NCBI GenBank assembly: GCA_947369085.1
Contig: CANBJR010000005.1
Span: 1 to 64,000, forward strand
From: an uncultured Clostridia bacterium
GTDB lineage: Bacteria > Bacillota > Clostridia > Oscillospirales > Acutalibacteraceae
Length of the DNA: 64,000 nt
Reading direction: 5' to 3'
The position numbers and the translations under genes are program-made. Positions 32,781-41,699 of this stretch are shown here, piece after piece (the stretch's first letter is position 1; the number at the start of each line of letters is the position of its first letter). The notes below the pieces were generated by a model. It was not told the origin of the DNA, did not search any database, and worked only from the letters and a program-made list of their open reading frames with translations.

Positions 32781-34973
32781 ATGGCTGATTACAGTAAATA
32801 TTACAGAGCCTACATGCAAATGCAGGATCTTCTGCAAAATGATTTTACTTACAACTACATAAATGCCGGTCTTAAGGACGGCGATAAGGGCAACGATACG
32901 CTTGTTGGTAAAACCAATGAAAAAGTAATCGATATGGATTGGGTTGAGGCAATTGAGCATGCGCTTCCGTATATCCAGAATGCCATTGATGAACAAAGAC
33001 GTTTTATTAAGCAAGTAGATAATGTTGTGCGCATTGAGCTTGCTAAGAAAATCGGACCCGACTCCGTAAAACATCTTTCACAGCATACCAATTTTATAGC
33101 CAAGGTTGAGGGCGATATGGTTACGCCAAACAAAATTCTCACTATTGAGCGTGAGGAAACCTTTGCTACTTATGAAAACCGTGTGCTTATGACGCTTATC
33201 CGCAAAGCTCTTAACTTTGTTGACGATAAGTATTCTAAAATGAAAGACGTGCCTAATGACTCGTATAATGACATTAAGGTTACACGTCATATGGATCTTG
33301 ACGGCGAAAAAGTAAACTTTAATTATGAGTATGAAAAAACTTCTCATGATGTAATCTCTGATGAACTTGATGTTCAGGATTTTTCAAATCTCTCAGATTT
33401 TGACCGTATTCGTCGTTGTCGTCAAGCACTTAATGAATTTAATAACTCTCCGCTTATTCAGGCAATTTCAAAAGAACCCGAGGTTCATCCCCCGCTTACT
33501 CAAACAAACCTTTTGAAAAAGAATCCAAACTTTAAAAAGGTTGTTGAATTGTGGAATTTCCTTGATACCTACAAAAAACTCGGATTTGAAATTGTTGGTG
33601 AAGAATATAAAGGCGAAATGTCTGACACATTTAAGCAGGATGTTTATTTTACAATGGGCTTTGAACATTTTATGATGAACATTGCCACAAATCCTGCTTT
33701 GCGCAGAATGCTTCAGGAAAAGTACGAGGAAGAAAACGCTCGTATTGCGGCTGAAGAGGCAAAGCCTGAAAAAACACGTGAGGCAGTCTTAAAAGCTCAG
33801 CTTGATGCTGTTCGTAAAGAGGAAATGGAAATTCGCCTCAAAGAGATTCGCGAACGTGATAAGCAAATCCTTGATTTACAAAACGAGGTTAGAAATCTAA
33901 AGAATCAGCTTGACGAAAAGGAGCGTATGATTCTTACACTCAAGGGCAAAATTTCTGCTCTTGAAGATGAACTTACTGCTGTTAAGAATGAACTCAAGGA
34001 AACAAAACTTAAGTTGCTTGAGGCTGAGAAAAGAATTAAGGAACTTGAAGAAGAAAATCAGCAGCTTAAAGATGAAATTGTTCAACTTAAGGCAACTATC
34101 GACGAGCTGAATAATACAATAGATGAACTTAATAAGCAAATTATCATCCTTAATGACCGCGTTCAGGTATTGATGCAGGAAAATGCTCGTCAGCAGACTA
34201 AGATTCAGGAGCAGGAACAGCAGATTGAAGAACAGCAGAACAGAATTTCTGAATTGGAGACCCAAACTGCTGAACAGCTTGCAAAAATTGCTGCTCTTAC
34301 TGATAATTTGGCTAAAAGTGAAGCAGAGATTGAAAGCAACAAAAAAGAGATTTTTTCCCTCACTCAGAAAAACGAAAGGCTTGATGAAACACTGCAAAAA
34401 GAGCGCGCTGCTCATAAGGACTTGGTTGTTCAGATGAACGCTGACTTTGCAGCCAAAACAAAGGCTGCCGAGGAGCAGTTTATATCAGAGAAGAAGTCAC
34501 TTCAAAAGCAGATTGACGACTCAGACGCAGAACATACAAGATATGTTGCACAGCTTAATGCTGAATTTGCCGACAAGGCAAATCTTGCAGAACAAAAACG
34601 CATAAAAGAGCTTGCTGATAAGCAGACTGAACACGAAAAGCAGATTGAGCAGATTAAACTTTCAAATGACAAAGCTTCTGCGGCTGTAGAGGCTAAGCAT
34701 GCATCGGAAGTAAGAAAGGTTAAAAAGTCTGTAGACAAGCGTGTTGAAGCAGCTCAAAAGACTGCCGAAAAGCAATACAATGCTAAGATTAAAGAGCTTA
34801 AGTCGCAGCATGCAAGAGAAATCGCCGAAGTTAAACGCAAGGCTAAGGAAGAAATAAGACTTGCAAAGCAAAAAGCAAAATCTGATGTAAAGCTTGCAAA
34901 GCAAAAAGCAAGAAAAAATATGTTTACAAAAGAAGAACTTTTGGAAATGAACGACATAATCAATGCTGACTAA
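32781..34973 (+). CDS. DUF2357-like coiled-coil protein, nuclease part not seen
   Basis: 730 aa. The N-terminal ~320 residues resemble the DUF2357 domain found beside McrB-type ATPases, with EETFATYENRVLMTLIRKA at about 125-143, the family's ENR element. Residues about 320-705 are an almost continuous coiled coil rich in Glu, Lys, Gln and Leu, ending in KAKSDVKLAKQKARKN-type basic repeats. DUF2357 proteins normally end in a PD-(D/E)xK nuclease; I see no such motif, and a long coiled coil occupies its place. No signal or membrane helix, so it is cytoplasmic. 94 nt after the AAA+ gene, hence a likely partner. Confidence 0.7.
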   Translation: MADYSKYYRAYMQMQDLLQNDFTYNYINAGLKDGDKGNDTLVGKTNEKVIDMDWVEAIEHALPYIQNAIDEQRRFIKQVDNVVRIELAKKIGPDSVKHLSQHTNFIAKVEGDMVTPNKILTIEREETFATYENRVLMTLIRKALNFVDDKYSKMKDVPNDSYNDIKVTRHMDLDGEKVNFNYEYEKTSHDVISDELDVQDFSNLSDFDRIRRCRQALNEFNNSPLIQAISKEPEVHPPLTQTNLLKKNPNFKKVVELWNFLDTYKKLGFEIVGEEYKGEMSDTFKQDVYFTMGFEHFMMNIATNPALRRMLQEKYEEENARIAAEEAKPEKTREAVLKAQLDAVRKEEMEIRLKEIRERDKQILDLQNEVRNLKNQLDEKERMILTLKGKISALEDELTAVKNELKETKLKLLEAEKRIKELEEENQQLKDEIVQLKATIDELNNTIDELNKQIIILNDRVQVLMQENARQQTKIQEQEQQIEEQQNRISELETQTAEQLAKIAALTDNLAKSEAEIESNKKEIFSLTQKNERLDETLQKERAAHKDLVVQMNADFAAKTKAAEEQFISEKKSLQKQIDDSDAEHTRYVAQLNAEFADKANLAEQKRIKELADKQTEHEKQIEQIKLSNDKASAAVEAKHASEVRKVKKSVDKRVEAAQKTAEKQYNAKIKELKSQHAREIAEVKRKAKEEIRLAKQKAKSDVKLAKQKARKNMFTKEELLEMNDIINAD

Positions 34974-34997
34974 AGGATTATTCAGAGAGGCAAACAT

Positions 34998-36029
34998 ATG
35001 AAAAATTCTACTGCGCCTAACAGGAAAACGGGCAGAATGATTGCTAAAAATTTAATAATTCTGTTAGTTCTTGTTGCTGTGACTTTTGTCAGTATGTGGG
35101 CATGGTTTACAAGTGGTACTAAGGCGGATGCAAATGGCATCAACGTTAAGTGTGCTTCATCAGAAGGTATTGAAATTGCTGTTGTGCCTCATAACCAAAC
35201 AGTATCTGATGTTACAAGCTTGACATATAGTGATACTATTGAACTTAGGAAAAGCGAGGAAGGCGAGCCGGCAAGTATTCTTGATTCACTATCTCTTACC
35301 GAGATTACGAGTGACGGAAAAACATTTTATCGCCCAAGTCTTAGACAGACTGACGGTATTGCTTCTCCTGTTATCAGTGACTCAGAGGGTAATCTTGTGA
35401 CATGGAATGAGGCTGTGCAGCAGGTTCATTATTTGAGTTTTGACCTTTATGTTCGTTCAAAAGCTTCGCAGACTGTTCGTCTTGAAAGCAGTTCAACGTT
35501 TGTTCCGCATTCTACTTATTTGACAGGTCCTCCGGCTACAAACAAGAGTACTTACGGTGACTACTCACGTGACTGTATTGTTGGCGCTGCAAGGTTTTCT
35601 GTAGTAGATAAATCTAATGCTCGTAAACTGCTTTGGATTCCTCACCCGGAATTGAAGCTTGAAACAACTGATGCTGAGGGCGGAGGACATACTTTTACAA
35701 TGCTTACAGGTCTTACCTCGGGTGATTCGTTTAGTCATCAGTATTACGGGGTAAACTCATCAAAACAGCCAAATAGAACTCCTACTGTTGTTAATGAGTC
35801 AGACGACCCGACAACAGGTGTAACTGCTTCAACTAAGAATTCAAGTGGCGACTACGTTTTAGGTAAAGATGTAGTTCTTACAAATCTTGACGATAAAAAA
35901 ACCGATAATTATTACTATGGATGTGTAACCTGTAATATGTGGGTTGAGGGCGAAGACCCTGAAGCCAAACTTGCACTTGTGGGCGGCGAATTCACGATGA
36001 GATTGAATTTTACAGGTACACCATCATAA
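34998..36029 (+). CDS. SipW-type signal surface protein 4
   Basis: A 343-aa secreted or anchored protein. The signal has a basic start, a helix at about 18-34 and MWAWFTSGTKADANGINVK, very close to the region after the signal in the candidate major subunit (TATANGLNVK). The body is rich in Ser/Thr/Asp, and the end carries CNMWVEGEDPEAKLALVGG followed by MRLNFTGTPS, again like the ends of its neighbours. Starts 24 nt after the coiled-coil gene with AGAGAGG upstream. Function inferred: minor fibre or surface subunit. Confidence 0.75.
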   Translation: MKNSTAPNRKTGRMIAKNLIILLVLVAVTFVSMWAWFTSGTKADANGINVKCASSEGIEIAVVPHNQTVSDVTSLTYSDTIELRKSEEGEPASILDSLSLTEITSDGKTFYRPSLRQTDGIASPVISDSEGNLVTWNEAVQQVHYLSFDLYVRSKASQTVRLESSSTFVPHSTYLTGPPATNKSTYGDYSRDCIVGAARFSVVDKSNARKLLWIPHPELKLETTDAEGGGHTFTMLTGLTSGDSFSHQYYGVNSSKQPNRTPTVVNESDDPTTGVTASTKNSSGDYVLGKDVVLTNLDDKKTDNYYYGCVTCNMWVEGEDPEAKLALVGGEFTMRLNFTGTPS

Positions 36030-36050
36030 AAATCAAAGGAAGTGATACAT

Positions 36051-37841
36051 ATGAAATCGAATAGTTTTTTGCGTAATTTCTTTTTCGGATATTCCGAAAA
36101 ACGTATAATAGGCAGAAAAAAAATTATGACAACATATGTTTCACTTTTTTTAGTGTGTGTGCTTTTAATAACGTCAACCTTTGCATGGTTTACAATGCAA
36201 AACTCGGCTTCTCTATTCACAGATTTGTTTAGGATGGATTCTTCCACCGGTTTGAGTATCAACGACGGCGAATCCATTACAAATAAAATCGTTCTTGATG
36301 ACTTTAAGCTTACTGAGGCTTCGAGTGTTGACGGCAGAAATATGTTTTTCCCTGTTTCAGGTTTGGACGGCTCAAACACCAATGATTTAGCCTTTCGTGA
36401 AGGCAATGCCGGTGATAAAAATGTCCATTACGCAAGTAAAAATATTACTCTTGTAGGCGTAACCGACCCTACAAATATTTATATAAAAAGTTATAATATT
36501 ACTGTTAAAGGCACTTATAACGGCACTGACTATGAAGAAGTTTTTGACGGTACAACACATATTGAAGATACAAACAACGATGGAATATACGATAAGCAGC
36601 TTCATCACGAAAAATGTCCGATTCGTGTAGCCTTTATTGAAGACAGTGAGGACGCTCCTCGTGTTTTTGACCCTACTGCAATCATTCAGGAGCATGTTGA
36701 TGACTATGACGCCGTAAGTTATATAGATGCGAATGGTACGGCTTCTGTTCAGCGCACAAATAACAGATCATTTTCTGATTATATTTTTTCATATGATTCA
36801 GAACCGCTTTTCCAGATTTCCCACAGTGATTCAATCGACCTGACAATGGTTGCATGGCTTGAAGGTACAGGTGAAAACTGGGATCGCTATGCTGACGCAA
36901 CAATTTCAATTGAGGTTGTTTTGGAAAGTAACTATTCTGAGATGGTTCCTGTTCAGTTTGTTGATAAAACAAGTAATGATGACAATAATAATAAAGATAC
37001 AGTTAATAGCTGGATTGGTGGCGATGATTGTATCGTTACTATGGCATATCAGGATAGAGACGGTGCAACAAAAACTGTTGTTATGTCGAAACTCGAAGGC
37101 ACTGAAGAAAATCCGATTGAATACCCTACTTGGGTTGCAATGCTTCCAAAGGATATAGTTACCAACATTTCTTTTTATCGTTTTTCAGTTGCGAATGAGA
37201 CCATTTTTAACTCATGGCATACATGGGATGATCAGGCTAAGTATGATCAACAACTGACTAAAACAGCAAAAGGTTGGCTGACCAATGTATTTGGCAGAAG
37301 CGAAGGTAATTATCTTGAAACAACCCGAGGCAGCTCCCTTGTATACACTGCCCGTGCCGGTAACGGTTACGGCTATGTTTCGGATAATGATAAAGATTTA
37401 GATATGAAGCGTTTATCCCCGTGCATTGGCTTCTGGGACGCTACAGTAGCAAACAAGGGTCTTTCCGGCAGCGGTGGCGGCGGTGGCGGCGGTGAAGATC
37501 CAACAGATCCTCCGCAGCAGGGCAGTTCGGTTCAGGTTGGCGTTAACCTGAACATACCGAGCAACAAGAACTGGATAAGTAATAATCTGAGAAATGGATA
37601 TACAATTTGGGTAGAGTTTACTACAGGCGACCCTGTTGAGATGACTATAGACAAGAACAATTATGATCGTTGCACATACAGCGGACAGCTTGAGATTGGC
37701 AGACGCATTAGGAGTATTGGTCTGAAAAACTCTTCCGGCGTATTTACCAATCATCTTGCACTGAAAAATCCACAGTCTATTGTTACCGCATACAATTATA
37801 ACTTTAAGGTTGACAATGACGATACCATTGTTCCAAACTAA
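36051..37841 (+). CDS. SipW-type signal surface protein 5, two-domain
   Basis: 596 aa. The signal reads KRIIGRKKI, a hydrophobic helix at about 28-43 and STFAWFTMQNSA. A large N-terminal module follows, with NMFFPVSGLDG and a MVAWLEGTGENWDR element near residue 265. After more beta-rich sequence, a Gly-rich linker SGSGGGGGGGEDPTDPPQQG (about 471-490) leads to a C-terminal ~105-residue domain that I do not recognise. The linker suggests a displayed tip domain. The ATG was chosen over an upstream GTG because AAAGGA sits at proper distance. Confidence 0.75.
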   Translation: MKSNSFLRNFFFGYSEKRIIGRKKIMTTYVSLFLVCVLLITSTFAWFTMQNSASLFTDLFRMDSSTGLSINDGESITNKIVLDDFKLTEASSVDGRNMFFPVSGLDGSNTNDLAFREGNAGDKNVHYASKNITLVGVTDPTNIYIKSYNITVKGTYNGTDYEEVFDGTTHIEDTNNDGIYDKQLHHEKCPIRVAFIEDSEDAPRVFDPTAIIQEHVDDYDAVSYIDANGTASVQRTNNRSFSDYIFSYDSEPLFQISHSDSIDLTMVAWLEGTGENWDRYADATISIEVVLESNYSEMVPVQFVDKTSNDDNNNKDTVNSWIGGDDCIVTMAYQDRDGATKTVVMSKLEGTEENPIEYPTWVAMLPKDIVTNISFYRFSVANETIFNSWHTWDDQAKYDQQLTKTAKGWLTNVFGRSEGNYLETTRGSSLVYTARAGNGYGYVSDNDKDLDMKRLSPCIGFWDATVANKGLSGSGGGGGGGEDPTDPPQQGSSVQVGVNLNIPSNKNWISNNLRNGYTIWVEFTTGDPVEMTIDKNNYDRCTYSGQLEIGRRIRSIGLKNSSGVFTNHLALKNPQSIVTAYNYNFKVDNDDTIVPN

Positions 37842-37867
37842 AACTTACTAAAAAAGGAGGTGTCATA

Positions 37868-40800
37868 ATGAAAAGCAAGCTTGAACTTATCAAGAACCAG
37901 TTTAACTTTAGAAATAAATCACGCAAAAGCATTTTACTTTCCGTTGTGGCACTTATTGAGATCATTGCGATTATGGTAGTTTCAACATATGCGTGGGTTG
38001 AAACTGCGTCTACAATAATCATTGAGAGCAATGGCGAACAGCAAATTGATTCATATATCTATACAAATGCTGACTTAAACAGTAATAATGCAGGCGTTAT
38101 TGATCTTTCAAGATACTACCGTACATCGGGTAATATGCATCTTGCCTCTGCTACAAGCTCAAACGGAAGCAGCATTTTCTTCCCGAGAGTTGCTTCAACT
38201 AACAGTTCGGTAACCGGTTTGAGACAGGGTGAAATAAGCGATAAAAATACAAATTATATCAGCTTTAATTTTAAAGTAACGGCTAAAGATACCGATACAA
38301 AGTTGATTTTTGACAGGGTACCTGAAATCAGAATCGACGGTTCAGCCGTAAACGATAACTCAATCAGAGTTGCTATTAACGACGGCAGTTCTACCAAAGT
38401 TTTTTCAAATACATCATTTGAAGGTAGTATAAGAATAAACGGAACAGATTATCCTACAGAAGTTCTTCCTTTCGGCGACTATGCCGGAAATACAGCGGTA
38501 ACAAACAACAACTTTGTTTTCACCTTGGTTAAGGATACAACAAAAACCATTACCGTCACCGTTTGGCTTCAGGATCCTAATAAGGCAAAAGAAGCAAATG
38601 TTACAATAGGTGATTTAAAGCTTATTCCTCATACATCATCAACCAGAGAAGTTCTTTTTACCGACTTCACCACACGTTTCAACACCTCGCTTGCAGGAAG
38701 CGACATTAGCTGGGCAAGCAATGAGGGTACACAGATGTGGATGCGTGATGTTTCAAGAAATGAACTTACCAAGATGCATAAATCAGGCGTAAACGGAAAC
38801 CAGTGGGTGGGCTACGTTGAGAATAAGTCTATAACACAAACTAAGGGTAATGTTGAATTTTATAATTGTGACAGTTCTGTTGCAAGCGCGCAAGTAATGT
38901 CAAACTATAATTGCAAGTGGACTGAAAGCTTCGCAAATTTAACCTCCTCTGAGCTTGCGTCTACTCCTGACTATAAAGCGTATGGCAGATTTGCCGATAG
39001 CTCAGCAAAAAAAGGTTTTGGTACGTGGCATAGTCTTTCAGAAATTCAGCTTGATTCAGAATATGCTTCGGCTTTGCCTAAGCCTACTTCTATTTCTGAT
39101 ATTAAAAAGGTAACACTCAAAACTAATGGCGGCTCAGGCAATGCTATTGAAATGGCTTATGATAATTCTGACGGCTACAAGGTTTGGCGTGCGTACATTC
39201 CTAATGATGAAACGACATCTAAAAATTTGCAGTTTACATTTACAAGAATTCCAATAACATATACATACAATGCAGTAAAGCGTAATGTAACCTCAGCAAT
39301 TTCAACATATGTTGTAACCTCACCCAATACCGGTTATTGGGTTCCGCCGGCAACGGTTAAGGTAGCCTTGGCAAGCGGTTGCGAAAACATGGGTAAAGTC
39401 AGTGTAACTGGCGGTTTAACAGGTGCAACAGAGGTTAAGGTTACACAAGGTACACAAGTTACACTTAATGCAGAAAATCTCCCGGGTGACGATACATACG
39501 GTTTTTGCAACTGGTATTCCGACCCGGAGTGTACAAATCAAGTAGGTTCTACTTCAAGCCTGACGGTAACTGCTCCCGAAAGTGAAACGACGGTTACATA
39601 TTATGCAAAGTTTATGCTTCAGCATAAAATTACTCTTTATTCTTTGGCAGACGATGAAACAACCGCAAGCACCAAAGGCGGTACTGTTCAAATACAAAAC
39701 AAAACCGGAGCAGTCGCAAAGGCGGAGGCTTATGTGTTTGATCAGGGCTTTGTAACAATTAAGGCGGCTGCTAAATCAAGTCACAACTTTTTGGGATGGT
39801 TTAATAATGCGGAAGATGCGTCACCTGTGTATGATGCTACTCGCAGCTCTGTTACGATTACAAATGTGCGAGATGATATAATCCTATTTGCAAAGTTTGC
39901 AATTAAAAGATTTGATATTGAGGCTCAGTCAAAGTATGAGATTTTGAATCAGCCTTCTCTCGGCACAGGCGATAAAGGCGGCACCGTAACAATTAACAAT
40001 GATTCTCAGGCTGCCTCTAAGGCTTATATTAAAGTAACAGTTAACTACGACGGAAGTGCAACTTTTAAGGCTTATGCAAAAGATACCGATGGCTACAAAT
40101 TTGTCGGCTGGTATACCGATGAAAATTGCACAGATGCGAACAGAGAATCGACAGACAATCCTTATACGGTTAAAAATATTCAGGCAAACAAAAAGCTCTA
40201 CGCAAAATTTGAGCTAAAAACCTATGATGTTACGGCGCATGCTGTTTCAAACGGTACAAATGATAACTCAACATACGGTAATGTATGTCGGGTTGTAAAC
40301 AATACAGCTCAGACAGCTTCAAATAAAGTAACAGCAACTGGAATTAAGCACGGAGCTACAGTTACTTTCAGAGCAAATAATACATCCAATGCCACTTTTG
40401 ACGGCTGGTACAGTAACCAGGCTTGTACAACAAGGCTTACGGCGACTGACACGGATGTTACATTAGCTAACAACGGCAAGGATATTACGCTTACTGTCAA
40501 AAGCGCCCGTAATATTTATGCTAAGTTTACACCAATAAAATACAAGGCTACAGCTCACGCTGTTTCAAACGGTCAGGTTAAGGTAGGCTCAAATTCATGG
40601 AGCACTACTACCTCTCAAACCGACGTTATCAAGGGCAATTCGGTTACGTTCAATGCTCAGGCTAACAACGGTTATGAGTTTGAGGGCTGGTATACGGCTG
40701 CAACAGGAGGTACTTTGAAAAGTTCTGATGCAGAGTTCACAGCTGAAAATGTAAGCGGAAATATTGATTACTACGCAAGATTTAAAGTTGCAAGCAAGCA

Positions 40801-41665
40801 TACAATTTATTACTACAACAGTGATAATTGGAGCACTGTATACGCTTACTGTTGGGAAGATGCAGTAGGTGATGGCAATCAAAATAAGGGTTGGCCCGGT
40901 GAATCAATGACTTATTTGGGCGGTAATGTATGGAAGTATGAATACTCTCCGTCATCAAATTGGGATAAGGTTGTTTTCAATGGTGGTTCAGATCAACTAA
41001 AAACAGGCGACATAGTACTTCCTACAAGCAATACCAATACCTATTACAAGAATGGCTGGACACCAAGTTCAAACATCAGTCATACGGTAACAGTAAGCAC
41101 TGTAAACTACGCAACTGTTACAGTTACTTATAAAACAGGCGACAATGTATCGCATACAATCAGCGAGGGCAGCAGCGCTCAGGTTTATGAGGGCACAGCG
41201 CTTACGTTCAATGCAACAGGCGTTTCATCAGGTTACAAAGTTACCTATAAGGTTAACAATGCTGATGTCAGCGGTACAACTTACACACTTGATAATGCAG
41301 ACATAACAGTTATAGCAACGGTTACTCAGTCAGGTAAAACAATATACTTTAAACCAAATTCAAACTGGGCCTCTGCTAATGCATGGTTTGCAGTATTTGC
41401 TCAAGGTGGAACATGGTATACAATGGAAGATGCAGGCGGTGGATACTACAGTTGTACTCTTCCAACAAATGTTTCGAATGTTATTTTCTGTCGTATGAGG
41501 GATAATGCAACTAAAAATCAAAGTAGTTATAGTTGGGAAGACGATGTATGGAACCAGACACCGGGTGGTATAGATGTATATGAAACCATTCCTACAGACA
41601 GCAAAAACTGCTTTACATTGAAAACCGGTTGGAGTAATTGCGGCGGTTCCTGGACAACAAAATAA
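37868..41665 (+). CDS. Giant surface protein with InlB/Flg_new-like repeats and starch-binding-like modules
   Basis: 1265 aa. SipW-like signal with helix at about 22-38, then STYAWVETAST. Residues about 50-480 share IFFPRVAS- and VTVWLQDPN-type stretches with the neighbours. Residues about 489-975 hold five repeats of the InlB B-repeat/Flg_new kind, each ending near FxGWYxxxxC...LYAKF. About 977-1060 looks like a CBM26 starch-binding module (TIYYYNSDNW, WEDAVGD, GWPGESMTYLGG, WKYEYS, VVFNGG). About 1156-1265 is a second, similar module (TIYFKPNSNW, MEDAGGGYYSCTLP). Likely the adhesive element of the locus. RBS AAGGAGG. Confidence 0.8.
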   Translation: MKSKLELIKNQFNFRNKSRKSILLSVVALIEIIAIMVVSTYAWVETASTIIIESNGEQQIDSYIYTNADLNSNNAGVIDLSRYYRTSGNMHLASATSSNGSSIFFPRVASTNSSVTGLRQGEISDKNTNYISFNFKVTAKDTDTKLIFDRVPEIRIDGSAVNDNSIRVAINDGSSTKVFSNTSFEGSIRINGTDYPTEVLPFGDYAGNTAVTNNNFVFTLVKDTTKTITVTVWLQDPNKAKEANVTIGDLKLIPHTSSTREVLFTDFTTRFNTSLAGSDISWASNEGTQMWMRDVSRNELTKMHKSGVNGNQWVGYVENKSITQTKGNVEFYNCDSSVASAQVMSNYNCKWTESFANLTSSELASTPDYKAYGRFADSSAKKGFGTWHSLSEIQLDSEYASALPKPTSISDIKKVTLKTNGGSGNAIEMAYDNSDGYKVWRAYIPNDETTSKNLQFTFTRIPITYTYNAVKRNVTSAISTYVVTSPNTGYWVPPATVKVALASGCENMGKVSVTGGLTGATEVKVTQGTQVTLNAENLPGDDTYGFCNWYSDPECTNQVGSTSSLTVTAPESETTVTYYAKFMLQHKITLYSLADDETTASTKGGTVQIQNKTGAVAKAEAYVFDQGFVTIKAAAKSSHNFLGWFNNAEDASPVYDATRSSVTITNVRDDIILFAKFAIKRFDIEAQSKYEILNQPSLGTGDKGGTVTINNDSQAASKAYIKVTVNYDGSATFKAYAKDTDGYKFVGWYTDENCTDANRESTDNPYTVKNIQANKKLYAKFELKTYDVTAHAVSNGTNDNSTYGNVCRVVNNTAQTASNKVTATGIKHGATVTFRANNTSNATFDGWYSNQACTTRLTATDTDVTLANNGKDITLTVKSARNIYAKFTPIKYKATAHAVSNGQVKVGSNSWSTTTSQTDVIKGNSVTFNAQANNGYEFEGWYTAATGGTLKSSDAEFTAENVSGNIDYYARFKVASKHTIYYYNSDNWSTVYAYCWEDAVGDGNQNKGWPGESMTYLGGNVWKYEYSPSSNWDKVVFNGGSDQLKTGDIVLPTSNTNTYYKNGWTPSSNISHTVTVSTVNYATVTVTYKTGDNVSHTISEGSSAQVYEGTALTFNATGVSSGYKVTYKVNNADVSGTTYTLDNADITVIATVTQSGKTIYFKPNSNWASANAWFAVFAQGGTWYTMEDAGGGYYSCTLPTNVSNVIFCRMRDNATKNQSSYSWEDDVWNQTPGGIDVYETIPTDSKNCFTLKTGWSNCGGSWTTK

Positions 41666-41699
41666 GTCAATAATTTAAACAAAGCAAGGAGGTGAAACC

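Noticed and set aside
33897-34415. Long Leu/Phe-rich open frames antisense to the coiled-coil gene
   Set aside because: They are the mirror of Glu/Lys-rich coiled-coil codons and have no start signals.
31148-34973. A McrBC-type restriction or anti-phage system
   Set aside because: The ATPase resembles McrB, but it has a membrane anchor, its partner shows no nuclease motif, and both are embedded among surface-protein genes. A defence role is possible but is not the simplest reading.
41335-41665. Catalytic glycoside hydrolase at the end of the giant protein
   Set aside because: The segment is only about 110 residues, resembles a carbohydrate-binding module and shows no hydrolase motif.
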